From Paramacrobiotus metropolitanus (lineage: Eukaryota; Tardigrada; Eutardigrada; Parachela; Macrobiotidae), in assembly GCF_019649055.1 (NCBI RefSeq), contig NW_026570494.1:1-64000 (forward strand): a DNA stretch of 64,000 nucleotides, given 5' to 3'. Under the pieces are notes generated by a model. The model was not told where the DNA came from. It did no database searches and saw only the letters and a program-made list of their open reading frames with translations. The position numbers were made by a program, and so were the translations under genes. Shown here one piece after another: positions 43,427 through 55,248 of the stretch (the stretch's first letter is position 1; each line of letters begins with the position of its first letter).

Positions 43427-44443
43427 TTTTTCTTCCTTACAGTATTGTTAAATAGCTTAATCACCACGGTTTTATTGGTCAGAAAAAATGTAAATAATTG
43501 TATTTAATTTCGTTTTTCCTCCCCGGTTGTAGCTAATCGTAATTAAATTCATCGCGAATTGATCGATGTATCGTGTCGAAAATATATGGATAAAGAATTG
43601 AACACGTGCGATATAAACAGTATTTTTAAGTCATTTTTTAGTGAAGTTTTATTGGTTAAAAACTGAAATTAATTGCATTTAATTCCGCTGTTTCGCATTC
43701 CCCGACCGTAATTAGTTCTAAATTAATTTTTTAAACTTAATAAATATATCTCGTATAAAAGCACACGAAGAAACTTGTGAGAAGCTGTCAAAAAATGGCA
43801 TCGCGCGGCTTTTTTAAATCAAATTTTAATCAAGATTTTAAAACTAAAACTATTTTATTTATTTAAAGCAAAATTTAAAAATTATTTAAAATAGAATGAA
43901 TTAAAACATTAATCAAAATAAAATCCTTTCTAAAGAATTTACTTACATTTGAACCAAGATTGTAAACTGTATAATAATTATATATGTTTAAAAATAAATA
44001 TGTTAAATTCTTTACAAAATGGAATTAAATGTAAAAAATATCAAAATAAAATTCTTTAAAAAAATTTTGAACGTTTTATTATTCCGCTACGATTGGATTT
44101 AATTGTAATTAATTTTCTTAATAAATTGATCACTTATCTGTCTGTACAAAATTACGATAAAGATGTCAACGGAAGCGATAAAATAATAAAAATCGTATCG
44201 ACGGTGATGCGTCGAACGATACGAGCGTTGAGGCATCGCGTTGAGGCAGCCCGATTAGTGTTATCCTGTCGTCGGTGCGGTGAACGATAAGATTGGGGAA
44301 TTATCGCGTTTCTGCGTATTGTCCATTGTACCGGTCATGCGGCGTTTGATCAGGCTATTGTTTCTGCACTGACAAGTGCGCAGGCTGTGAATGCAGCGCG
44401 TCACACGGCATTTTTGGAAGACGCCCGACAACGCAGGAAAATC
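43427..44443. other. VPS52-EndoU intergenic spacer
   Basis: AT-rich sequence with no gene seen. AATAAA-type signals occur soon after the VPS52 stop (for example AATAAATATATC near 43,740). The GC-rich stretch 44,190-44,440 immediately precedes the EndoU ATG and probably holds its promoter and 5' UTR; an open frame continues upstream of the chosen ATG to about 44,387 without a better start. Confidence 0.5.
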
Positions 44444-47400
44444 ATGCACCGATTCGGAATTTTTGTGGCGCTGATCGCCGTGCTGGCCGCCACGACGCGC
44501 GCCGCTTTCCTCCCGGATTTCGCCCAGATCCCCGCGCTGTCATCATGGATGGGGGATTTTTTTCAAAGTAAGTGTCACGATATGTTATCTAATTTTTTCC
44601 GGCGTTTTCAAATTTTTTTCCGAATTTTTTCTTATTTTTCGGAATTTTTTTCCCGATTTTTTTCCATATTTTATTCCATTAGACTGACGAATAATTATTG
44701 TATTTTTATGTCATCTTTCGTGCTCATAAAATTCCCGTACGAAAATTTTTTCTTTGTGTATTTTCTTCTGTTTTCTGTTTATTTTATTTACAGGCAGACA
44801 AAATTATTTTTGAATTATTCAATTAGTTTCAGTTACTTGTCAGTCGTTTTCTAATAATTAATTATTTTTTCCGCGCTCATAAAAATTAATTACCGTGGAA
44901 GTTTTGTTAAATTTTTTTATTTTTACATTGTATTTGACGTGCACATAAAACCCTAATTTTAGTATACATCTAACTAAATTGCAGACTGGCAGTTATTGAA
45001 TTAAGCTGGTATAGGTAATTTTTTTTTATGTATTTTCCGGGAAATGTCATGTTTGTTTGTGGGGATCAAGCAATATTACTAATATTACTGGTTAACGTAG
45101 TGTAGTGGCAGTCCTTACAATGTTACTCTTGTAACAAGACTGCAGCTTGAAAAGATTAAATGGCAGTAAATATATTTTTTAGTCTGAATGTTTTCGGTTT
45201 ATACCGCCTAATATGTTTCCGAATTTTCTTGTGGGTTCAGACTAATAATAATTTTGTCGAGAATGCGTCTCACTGTGAAACACGTTGAGCGTACGTGTTT
45301 TTTTTTTTCAAGACACCGGCGGTGTCCCGTGGCTGTCGTTGTGGCGCCCGCCCCGCGTGCAGCCGCGCGACTACACGGCGATTATGGAGAAACTGTGGGA
45401 CATGGATGAGAACGGGATGAACTATCAGACCATGGTGCTGGACATCCAGAATCGCACGCTGTACAACGCCACCACCGATGTGGCGCCGCGCAAGTACGCA
45501 GTTTATTTTTACAACATATTTAATGATACTTATATTTCTCTTCTGATAATAATTTTTTTATTTTATTCATTCTTTCTAAGATGGCGAATAATTAATGCAG
45601 TCAAATTAATTTTGTTATTACTGGTGAACAAAATTAAAAGGAAATATTAATTAGTAATAATAATTTTTCCTATTTTTTATTTTGGTTACTAGTAATTATC
45701 GCTCATTATTCTTTCCTTTTAATTGTTTTTCTGACCGTTTGTTAATTAATAATTACTGACGAATTGCTCTTCTTTTTAGGAATAATGCTTAGTTGTTTTT
45801 TTTTTTTGTATTTTTGAGTCTTCGTCATTTGATTTATTGTTGTTGCTAATAATTAATATGTTTTTCTGCTAATTGTTTTTTTAATTATTATTTTGATAAT
45901 TTATTCAATTAATAAAAATACCGTGACGTGTTATAATGTTTGGTTATAAATAATTGTGGTTTATTGGTATTTTGTGGATATTTATTTGCGTATGATTATT
46001 ATTCATAAGAATAAATGATTGTATTTATTTTTCGGCAGGTTGTTCAAGTCGGTGAACGAGACGTTCGTGTTCCGCAGCGATGTGGCCAAGAAATTCCGGC
46101 ATTTATTGGACAACTACAACGAGCAGGGCGGCGTGGCCGACACGCACACCGCCGCCGAGAAAAAAGAGATGGACGATTTTCTGGAGGCGCTCTGCCAAAC
46201 GGACATCATCAAGGAGACCCGCAAATGGCTCTACGATCAAGGTACACACACATTTAATTTTTACAACAATTTTGTTTTAAAAAAAAATTTAAAAAAATAA
46301 TTTTATCGTTTTTTTTACACGCTACGGTTGTGGACGCTGTAGTCTTTGATAAAATTCCCGGAAAATGGTAGTAATATTTCTGATAGTTCAGTGCGTTGTT
46401 TCGTATATATATTCGTCAGGGAATTTTTGCCCGGCTGTTAATCTAGTTAAGTTTATTACTCAAATGTGTATGTGTTTTTATTGGTCAAATCAAACTGAAA
46501 TTAATGAGGGGAAAATGCGTAATTAGAGATTAGGAATCACTGAGCATCCTTGGGGGCGAACAACCACTCGCGCACCCCAATATTAGGAGGCCAGTTTTCA
46601 GGAGTAAACATTTTATCAGACTCATGAGCATAAGAACCAACACGTGCAAACAGGCTATTCTTACGGCCCTTTTTAGCAGAGTAAATCGACACAAATCTGA
46701 CAGAGATTCCGTTCGATTCAATGGCGCTCTGGAGATCCTTGCTGTAGTCATCCAGTGTCTGATGTCGGGACGGATCCAAAGGGGGTATGCCATGTAGACA
46801 GTAGTCCTTTTTCACTTTCTCTTTGTCAGCTTTACTGGCGCGTTTAGCCCGCAATGTCGACATAACGATGTCCTCACTGCTTGCTGAACCGGAGTCCCGA
46901 GTACCGCGAACCACTTTTTTTCTTACGACGGTTGCCCAAGAGCTCCTCATGTCCGACGAATTGGGGTGGGGCTATCAAAACATGGGGGAGTGACAACAGT
47001 ATCAGGGGTTGACATAGGGGACTGGGGGGTGCCAAGTGGAGGGAAACTTTCTGGGTCTTTGGCAGGCGTCGAAGCGGTCGATCGAAACCCGAAGGGTTGA
47101 GATGCTAATCGACCACTTTCGACGTTGCTCGAGGTAGGCGCAGCGGAGGTGGCGTACCGACATTTCGGCATAGGGACATTTCGGCATAGGACATTTCGGC
47201 ATAAGACGTTTCGGCATAAGACCATTTCGGAATAGGGACATTTCGGCATACGGCCATTTCGGCATAAAATCTTCGAGTATATAATTAATGTCTAAAAAAT
47301 TTATTAACCTATGAAATTAACCGAAACTTAGAAATTTATGAAACTAGCAACGCTAAAAATTCCAGAAACACAAAGGACCCAAGCAAATCTAAACCTCTAA

Positions 47401-50400
47401 CAAAAACCGAAAACAATAACCTCAGGAAACTAAAAGCATAGGAAGCGCAGGAAAATACAAAAACATAAAAAATTGTATGAAAGCCTAAAACAACTTAAGA
47501 AAACCGGAGCAACCTCAATAGGCCCAAAAGGACCTAATAACACCTAAGAAAATCTAAGAAGGCTAAGAAAAACAAACAAGACTTTAGAAAACATAAGAGA
47601 ACCTCACAAAATCTAAGTAAATTTAAGAAGTACCAAAATGACCTAAGAAAACCTAAGAAGCTCTAAGAAGACAAACATAATCTGCTAACACATGAAAAAC
47701 CTAAGCAAATCTAAGCCGAACCTAAGAAGGGCTAAAAAAGCTAAAAAAACCAAACGGCTACCGATCACTTCGGCCGTTTTCATTTCGGCCGCGCTCATTT
47801 CGGCCAAAGTTTTTCGGCCGCCATTCACTTCGGGCGTGATTCACTTCGGCCGTCATTCATTTCGGCTGCCGATAACTTCGGCCACAGTACATTTCGGCCG
47901 ACGCTCAGTTTGGTTTGATTTACAAGAAAACGTTACTTTCGATATAAGTTTGTCGGAAACTTGAAACCGTTGAATCAAAAAGTGATAGCAAACGGTCGCG
48001 TTCATATCATTTTGCACGCAATATGTGTGAGCAATTATCCCAGTGTTACGGTCACTATCATGTCTCCCTTTGATGAACCGAAGTCACGAAGCCTACAGGA
48101 AAAGTACTGATAGCCTAACCGTAAGACACCAAGAAACATAAAACATAAAAAGAAATCTCTATATTATCATGAATTACCTAAGGATAACCTAAGAATTTCA
48201 ACGACAATAATAATAATCAAAGAAAATCTATGAAAAACCTAAGACACGATAACAAATCTAAGATAACCTAAGAAACCCAAAACCTTAGAAACCTAAGAAA
48301 CCTAACAAAACCTAAGAAAACCTAATAAACATAAGAAACCTAAGAAACCTAAGAAACCTAAGAAACGTAAAACCCTAATAAACCTAAATACGTAAGAAAA
48401 CCAAGAAACCAATGAAACCATAATAAACCTAAAAATCCTACAGGGGTGCCAAGCCAAGTTGGGGCAGTTGTGTAAAATTAAATTTAAAAATTTGCCGTAC
48501 GCAGTTCTGTTTTCATTTATGCATTTTTTTAGCTAAACTTTTTCTTGTCGATCCAACAGTGTCAAAGTTGAAATCGTTTGGTGCGATAGTAAAGGGAGAG
48601 ACTAGGATTTAAGGGAAGGGGGAGTGGTCATTTTTCGGAGGCTTATGACTGCTCCTCTGGAAAATACGCCAACTGATACTTTTATGTGGACATGTTTGAA
48701 ACCTGTTGAGTGACCCAGAAGGTGTCCGTGTGGGGTCAACATAGGGACGTTATGCCATCATTGCTCGAGGTGACCTCGAAAAAATCTCATCTCCCATAGA
48801 CTTGTATGTTAAAATGCACCTTCAGGAAAATGCGATTGCCTAGAGCACTGATTCCTTTAGACAAGATGTCAATGCTTAAACAAATTCTAGGAAGGTTCCG
48901 TTAGGCAAATGCGCTATCCACTAAAACTTTTCAGCCTCCTCCAATTTTTAAATAGTTGTCGAATAAACTTGATCATTTCTTAGTAAGCAGTGCCATTTTT
49001 GCACCAAAAATTAAATTATAAATTTGGATCCTGTGCCCTAACCCTCAGTTTTTTGCATGGAAACAAAATCACTGAAGCTGCTACATACCAAGAACTACCA
49101 TGCAAACATTTGATAAAAATTTTCCACTTCACTGGTAGAAGTGGAGGAATTTTTTTAACTGCCCCAACTTGGCTTGGCAGGGCTGTAGATAACCCAAAAA
49201 GCGTGGGAAACCCAGGAAAACCTAAGATGGCCGAAATGTGCAGTTGCCGAAATGAGCGTTGGCCGAATTGAGTGTCGGCCGAAGTGAGCCACGGCCGAAA
49301 TGAACGTTGGCCGAAGTGAACCTGTGCGGCCGAAATGTAACGCGGCCGAAGTGATCGGACGCGAAACCAAACAACCTAAGAAAAGCATACTGAACCTAAA
49401 GAGCCCCAGAAACTTGAAATGGCAACTACATTAAAAAGTTTGTTTAAAGATATTCTAATGAAATTATTGGATGAAATGTGCACCAAAAAAATGGTACTAC
49501 GGGAAACAGAAACACATAGAAATGTCCATATTATGCCGAAATGTCCTTATGCCGAAATGTCCCCATGCCGAAATGTCCTTATGCCGAAATGTCTTATGCC
49601 GAAGTGTCCTATGCCGAAATGTCCCTATGCCGTCCGACCCGGACACGGCGGAGGTTGCTTTCAGTGTTTTGACTTCATTTTGCAAGACCTGCAGAGACCG
49701 GGCGAACTCATCGTACCTTTTCTGGCTCTCTAGTAGTTCTCTGATCTGGGCATCCCTTGAAGATAGCTCAGCCTTCAGTCGCTGGTTTTCTTCCATGAAG
49801 GGAGTGACAAGCGCGGAGACTTCAGTTTTCAGGCATTTAGTCACACGGGATTCCAGCTCAGAGGGATCAATGGCGTTCCTCTCAATATACTCCAGATCGT
49901 TAGCTATAGCCGGGATTAACTTTCGAATCAACGGGATGAGCTTTGCAAAAGACCACTGGTCCTTAGCCGTGCCATCAGGGAACAGTCTGGTGAGTTTTTC
50001 GACGTCGAAACCCTCGTAATCTCCAGGATCGTCAATGGCTGCCTTAGCCATGGTTATCCGATATGGATATACCATATCATCCCGAAAGACAGCTCGTTCT
50101 TGTTTCGCAAATATTATTATAGATTAATCGAAAATAACAATAGAATACCAATAAATAACAATAGAATAGTTTCAATCCAACATTCAAATTAGGTTTTCGA
50201 GAGATTAGATCGAACCAATCAAATACATAATTGGATATGTGTCGCCCAAACGACGAAATAATACTCAAATTACTCAAATTAATATATTTTTATTTACATT
50301 CGCTGATTTTTCGCTGTGTAATTTTATTTCGTGTAATTTGTGCAATCAAACTGTCAACACCGATTATCGTAGTGTTGTGGCACGTAGCCTCAGCCGGTTC

Positions 50401-53400
50401 CAACGGTGCACGATACATGCCATAGTTGTAAAAGATTGCAAATTAAAATCAAAAGACATTGGGTTATGTGATTGCCAGTATTTTTGTATAGGTTTTTCTA
50501 TTAATGTTTCTGCTTGTGGATTTTTTAAATAATTTTTTCTCTGTATTATTTGTTTTTTGTATTATCTTAATTATTATAAATTATTTCTAGTAATAATAAT
50601 AATTATGTGTTTCTAATGTGTTTTTGTATATTTCGTATTTATTTGTATTTCGTATTGATTACAACATAATTTCGATAAATAATAAATGCCATATAAGAAT
50701 ATTTTTATTTCGTAATAATTGTGGTTTAAATTAATGATTATAAATTAATAATGGCCTGATAATAATGTGTCTTATTTGTATTTTGTGTCAAATAAATTAC
50801 TTCAATGGTAAATAATAACTGCCTGGTGTTGGGAGTTTTTTTTTTAAAGAAAATTGTCGGCTGTAGGGAAGCCGTTCGCCACGATGGAGCTGCTGAAAGC
50901 GCACCTGAAGGAGGTGTGGTTCACGCTGTATCCGCGCAGTAAGAACATGACGCACGGCGTCCGCGACTCCTCGGCCTTCGAGCACGTCTTCCTGGGGGAG
51001 ATTAAGCGCAGTCAGCGCGTCATCGGCGGCCTGCACAACTGGATCGTGGCCTATCTGCTGGAGAAGGGCGGCGAGTGGAATTATGCCGGCTACACCGATA
51101 ACATTAAGGAATTCCAGCCGGTAAATTAAATATAATTAAATTTAAATAGAATTACGGACCTAATAAAATTAAATTAAATTACCCGTTTTTAAATATAATT
51201 ACGTACCTAATCAAATTAAATTAAATTACCCGTTTTTAAATATAATTACGTACCTAATCAAATTAAATTAAATTACCCGTTTTTAAATATAATTACGTAC
51301 CTAATCAAATTAAATTAAATTACCCGTTTTTAAATATAATTATGTACCTAATAAAATTAAATGAAATTACCCTTTTTTAAATATAATTACGTACCTAATC
51401 AAATTAAATTAAATTACCCGTTTTAAATATAATTACGTACCTAATCAAATTAAATTAAATTACCCGTTTTTAAATATAATTACGTACCTAATAAAATTAA
51501 ATTAAATTACCCGTTTTAAATATAATTACGTACCTAATCAAATTAAATTAAATTACCCGTTTTTAAATATAATTACGTACCTAATAAAATTAAATTAAAT
51601 TACCCGTTTTAAATATAATTACGTACCTAATCAAATTAAATTAAATTACCCGTTTTTAAATATAATTACGTACCTAATCAAATTAAATTAAATTACCCGT
51701 TTTTAAATATAATTACGTACCTAATCAAATTAAATTAAATTACCCGTTTTTAAATATAATTACGTACCTAATAAAATTAAATTAAATTACCCGTTTTTAA
51801 ATATAATTACGTACCTAATAAAATTTATAAAATTAAAATTACCCGTTTTTTTAAAATACAATTACATAACTAATAATTAAATACTTCTTATATTAAATTA
51901 ATTAATACTGTAATTAATTATAATTAATAATATAATTTATGTATTTGAATTATATTCCAAACGGGACGAAATGTCCATGCAGAGAGAGAGAGATCTGTCT
52001 ACACCCCGTTCACGCCAAGTTGGCGGTGTCCATTTAAAAAATGCCCTTGATCCGCTAGTCAACGAATTTAACTTTACTTAACTTCAGCGTGATTACTGAA
52101 TCCATCCAACACCATTTGCAATTGAAGTTTCCAAGATTTGACCTATTTGTGAATTACAGGAATTTTAAAACTAGAGCAGACCACTTCAAAAATGCGCTGC
52201 ATCCAAGCTATCGCGGTTTCGTCGTCCCTCCCATATAAAATTCGTTGTAAATTCCCGTTTATGCCGTAGTCCAAGGACGCTAAATCTCGTGACTTGGCCA
52301 TGCATTGGCCCTTCGAGGTGCACTTCGCACCATTAACTAGGGGCCCTTCCTGGGACAGGGCACCGGTATAACGGTGGGCGTGGCCGAACTGTGAGACGAT
52401 TTCCTCCGCGAGGTCACCATGCAGCCATGGGAAGTCCTCCTTGAATGTGCAACATAAAATACGATTCGCAAGGAGTTGGGAGTTAACATTTTCACTTTCA
52501 TCCTGAGCACAAGCGAGCGACCTTTCATTGGAACACTTTTCAGTGAACACCATCCCTCTTTTCTGCGAGCGCTTTATTTTGGCGAAAAAAACGATTTTGC
52601 TCCCCTAGGCGGTTTGCAGGTTTGGTCTAGCCGGTGACTTTTAGTTTTTGTTTCTGAAGCACGCTCTTGAGGGTCCTGAAACTGACCTCAATTCCAAGCG
52701 CCCAAAGTCGTTCTTGCATTTCTGGCTGAATTAAATTGTGTTTTTACACTGCCATGACTTGTTTCATCGGTGCCTTCGCTTCGGAAGGCGTTTCTCGCGA
52801 CACTGCAACCGAAAATCCATTGCGTTTATGCTCAATAAATGCGCCAAAGAAAATTACGCTATAACCTTTAAAAAGATTGGCAAAACATGCGCTGCACGAT
52901 TCGGCAGAAAATTAAAATGAGACACCGCCAACTTGGCGTGAACGCGGTTATTTAGAGTGTTCTCCTATTAATAAACCGTGGAGCATCGTAGTGTAGTGGC
53001 ATCGCTAAAGCCGAATTGACGCATGAAGCGTGCGTGTCTTCCATGACAATTGCTCCGTAGTACGGTACGGAGTCCGTACCGTAGTTTCCTACTGTTAAAT
53101 TGTTAAATTTTGTTACTGTTACTGTTACATTGTTACTGTTAAATTTTTCGCGCAGTTTAATTCGTAAATTCTGCGTTATTTATTCAGAAATATTCAGGTT
53201 TTATATGAGTGTGATGCTCGAATTGTTTTTAAAAATATGTCCGATTAAAAATAAAACACATCAGTTCTCGATCCGTGTATTCTGTTTACGATTTTTAATA
53301 AATTTATTTTGTGTAGATTTATTTTGATTTATTTTGATAAATTATTATGCATCAATTTAATTATTTTTGTGCGGGTAAGTTAATTTTTTTATTTAACAAA

Positions 53401-53871
53401 AAGTGTACAATAAATAAGCCGGTAATTTATCCACAAGTTTGCACATTTTACATTAATTTTGTTTTCAGGGCCGATTCATCTTCGGCGCGAAATTCCGCGG
53501 CTACAAGAACTACTGGAAAAATCCTATGAGCTCTTTCATTTTCGGTAAGTGCCTCTCTGTAAACTCCGTAAAATCTCGAAACTAATTTATTGGTTTTTTA
53601 TTTATTAATTTGATTTTTAATTTTTATCTGTAAATTATTTGAATAATTTTTTTATCAGTTAATTTTTGGTTTTTTATTTAACAGATTTTTATTTTGTTTT
53701 TTTTTTGCAGGTTCGTCGGTGGAGTTCGATTTCGCTGCGTACTCCATCTGCTACATTATGAAGCCGGGGAAGAACTGCGCGTTCAAAATCCACAATAAGA
53801 AATTATCCATTAACACGCTGAATTTCCTAAAAGGCTACAATTATATCGACACGGCGTACCCGGTCGTTTGA
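44444..53871 (+). CDS. Secreted EndoU-type (XendoU-like) endoribonuclease
   Basis: Uridylate-preferring RNA endonuclease family. Six exons join in phase: 44444-44567, 45313-45493, 46039-46241, 50867-51120, 53469-53544 and 53711-53871, giving 332 residues. The N terminus MHRFGIFVALIAVLAATTRA is a signal peptide. EndoU landmarks follow in order: MEKLWDMDENGMNYQTMVLD, FRHLLDNYNEQGGVADTHT, FEHVFLGEIKRSQRVIGGLH, NWIVAYLLEKGGEWNYAGY, FIFGAKFRG, WKNPMSSFIFGSSVEFDFAA and the end YNYIDTAYPVV. The catalytic pair of His (EHVFLGE and GLHNW) and the Lys near WKNPMSSF are present, so it looks active. Length is that of a single-domain EndoU. Introns 3 and 4 are swollen to 4.6 and 2.3 kb by nested repeats. 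Confidence 0.93.
47160..49631. mobile_element. Foldback-like element with inverted arrays of TTCGGC motifs
   Basis: The left end (47160-47265) has about seven copies of ACATTTCGGCATA-type units; the right end (49520-49631) has about seven copies in inverse orientation (TATGCCGAAATGTCC). Inside lies a second nested pair built on CATTTCGGCC or CACTTCGGCCG: about nine units at 47756-47906 and about eight inverted units at 49226-49361. AT-rich CCTAAGAAAACCTAAG-type sequence fills 47,300-47,750 and 48,090-48,430. No transposase frame was found. It interrupts the ORF1-like gene. A clear target-site duplication was not resolved. Confidence 0.65.
48441..49185. mobile_element. Short DNA transposon with 23-bp terminal inverted repeats
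   Basis: TGCCAAGCCAAGTTGGGGCA at 48447 (23 bases to 48469) is the exact complement of 49157-49179. The outer edge CAGGGG on the left and the related CAGGGC reading on the right are reminiscent of hAT-type ends, but the match is imperfect. There is no coding capacity. It is nested in the core of the inverted-array element. Confidence 0.6.
51151..51850. repeat. 47-bp tandem repeat array
   Basis: About 15 near-identical head-to-tail units in EndoU intron 4, each marked by ACCCGTTTTTAAATATAA then TTACGTACCTAATCAAA and TTAAATTAAATT. Spacing measured at three junctions (51181, 51228, 51275) is 47 bases; some units are 46 by loss of a T. Variants alternate TAATCAAA and TAATAAAA, suggesting higher-order duplication. 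Confidence 0.9.
52007..52944. mobile_element. Decayed DNA transposon or MITE with 24-bp terminal inverted repeats
   Basis: CGTTCACGCCAAGTTGGCGG (24 bases, 52007-52030) is the exact complement of 52921-52944. Between them, minus-strand text such as IQPEMQERLWALGIEVSFR followed by TLKSVLQKQKLK looks like the helix-turn-helix end of a Tc1/mariner-type transposase, with a stop soon after; the minus-strand frame 52553-52143 continues it weakly. Its terminal repeat shares GCCAAGTTGG with the element at 48441-49185. It sits in EndoU intron 4, right after the 47-bp array. Confidence 0.65.
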
Positions 53872-55248
53872 TCTCATCCGAGAAGGTGGATGTCCCGCGC
53901 GTCATTTGACTGTGATACACGCGATTACACATAAATACCCGAATAATTCCGCATTTTTGTTTTTTTTTAACAGCGATCGCAAATGCGAATTTTGGGAATT
54001 TTTATTGTGTTTTTTTATTTGTACAATATTTATTCGGAAATCAATGGGAAATAAAAAATTAATAAATATCCATCGATTATTCATCGCGATTATTCAGCGG
54101 GATTCATCGTTTCAGCAGAAGAAATTTCGTCGAAATTTATAAACGAAAATGATTGGGAGAATAATGATCAAATATCCCAAAATTCGTCAAAATTTATGGG
54201 GAGAAAATATTTATCACATTTAAATAAAATTTAATTTAATCGCATTTCGGGATGTTTTTATTTGTGTTTTTATTTGAACATTATTCATCCAGTAATCAAT
54301 GGGAAAATTTGGTCAAAAATTCAGAACTAAAATCTTCATAAATATTCATCGATTGTCCATAAAAAAATAATAATAATCTGCTGGTAACAAAAATAAACAA
54401 ATATTCAACAGAAAACAATTCATCGAAAATTCACAACTCAAATGCACTGCAAATAAATAGAAAACCTCCGAATTTTTAGAAAGTTAATATTAACTTCAAA
54501 AATATTCAGCCATATTAAATAGCTGCCTATCGAGCATCACACTCAGAAATTTATGCGATTTTTTTGGATATTATTTACATACAGTTGGCGAATTTATTTG
54601 TAGTTAATGAACAGAAATTTAGAGCAAATTAAATTATTAACAATTTTCCGAAGCTTTAAGAAAACACGAAAGGTCAGCGGGTGTTAAATACCGCCCGTCA
54701 TTGGCGGTTGGATTCATTAGCGGGATCATTAGCGCGGGCTGATCGCATTAAGTTTCATTAATCATCCCGCCACAATGGAAAATACAACCGGCACCGGAAA
54801 ATCCCATTCCGTGCGGCGCTCGCCGGGGATTTCACATGTCCACTGATAACAACAGTTTATGTATCCAATTTGTTTGGCGCTTTAACCAGATTGTCGCCGG
54901 GATTGTGCGCGTATACACGTAATGCTTTAATTGCTGCGCACATGTGAATTAAAATCGGAGAAAAATAAATCGGAATTTGAATTCAACGGCACGCGTTGCT
55001 GCAGTGAGAGTGGCGGAAGTGTCTCGGATGGAGAATATATAAAGCCGGAATGGGACGTAATGGATGCATCCGGATCGGAGGAAAATCAGGAAAAAATGCG
55101 CATATTGCGTCTTATCTTTGACGTTAATCGCTATTAAGAAAAGTGTCACAATAAATTCAATTTATAATTAAACTAATACAAATGAATAAAAAATATAATG
55201 ATAGAAATTTTGAAAAATTAATACATAATAACGAATCAAGTTAAATTA
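53872..55248. other. Spacer downstream of EndoU
   Basis: AT-rich, with no gene supported. A stretch near 54,660-54,800 is GC-richer. The 68-residue frame at 54931-55137 has no recognisable features and lies in ordinary spacer. Confidence 0.4.

Larger units (their letters stand above)
46537..50051 (-). pseudogene. LINE-ORF1-like coiled-coil gene, split by a later insertion
   Basis: Minus-strand coding text in two halves inside EndoU intron 3. The first half starts at ATG 50051-50049 (MAKAAIDDPGDYEGFDVEK) and has a coiled coil (MEENQRLKAELSSRDAQIRE, SLQVLQNEVKTLKATSA) before breaking at about 49,632. The second half resumes near 47,158 with YATSAAPTSSNVE, a Pro/Ser/Thr-rich linker and, after a frame change, SSWATVVRKKVVRG through SLFARVGSYAHESDKMFTPE and NWPPNIGVREWLF to the stop at 46537. 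The WP..(G)V..W ending after a short beta-like domain resembles ORF1 products of some non-LTR retrotransposons. The 2.5 kb between is the inverted-array element listed separately. No reverse transcriptase is nearby. Confidence 0.5.

Noticed and set aside
51151-51850. CRISPR-like array
   Set aside because: Units are contiguous with no unique spacers, in an animal intron; it is a simple tandem repeat.
54931-55137. Small gene between EndoU and the LTR element
   Set aside because: 68 residues, no recognisable family, no promoter signal; composition is that of spacer.
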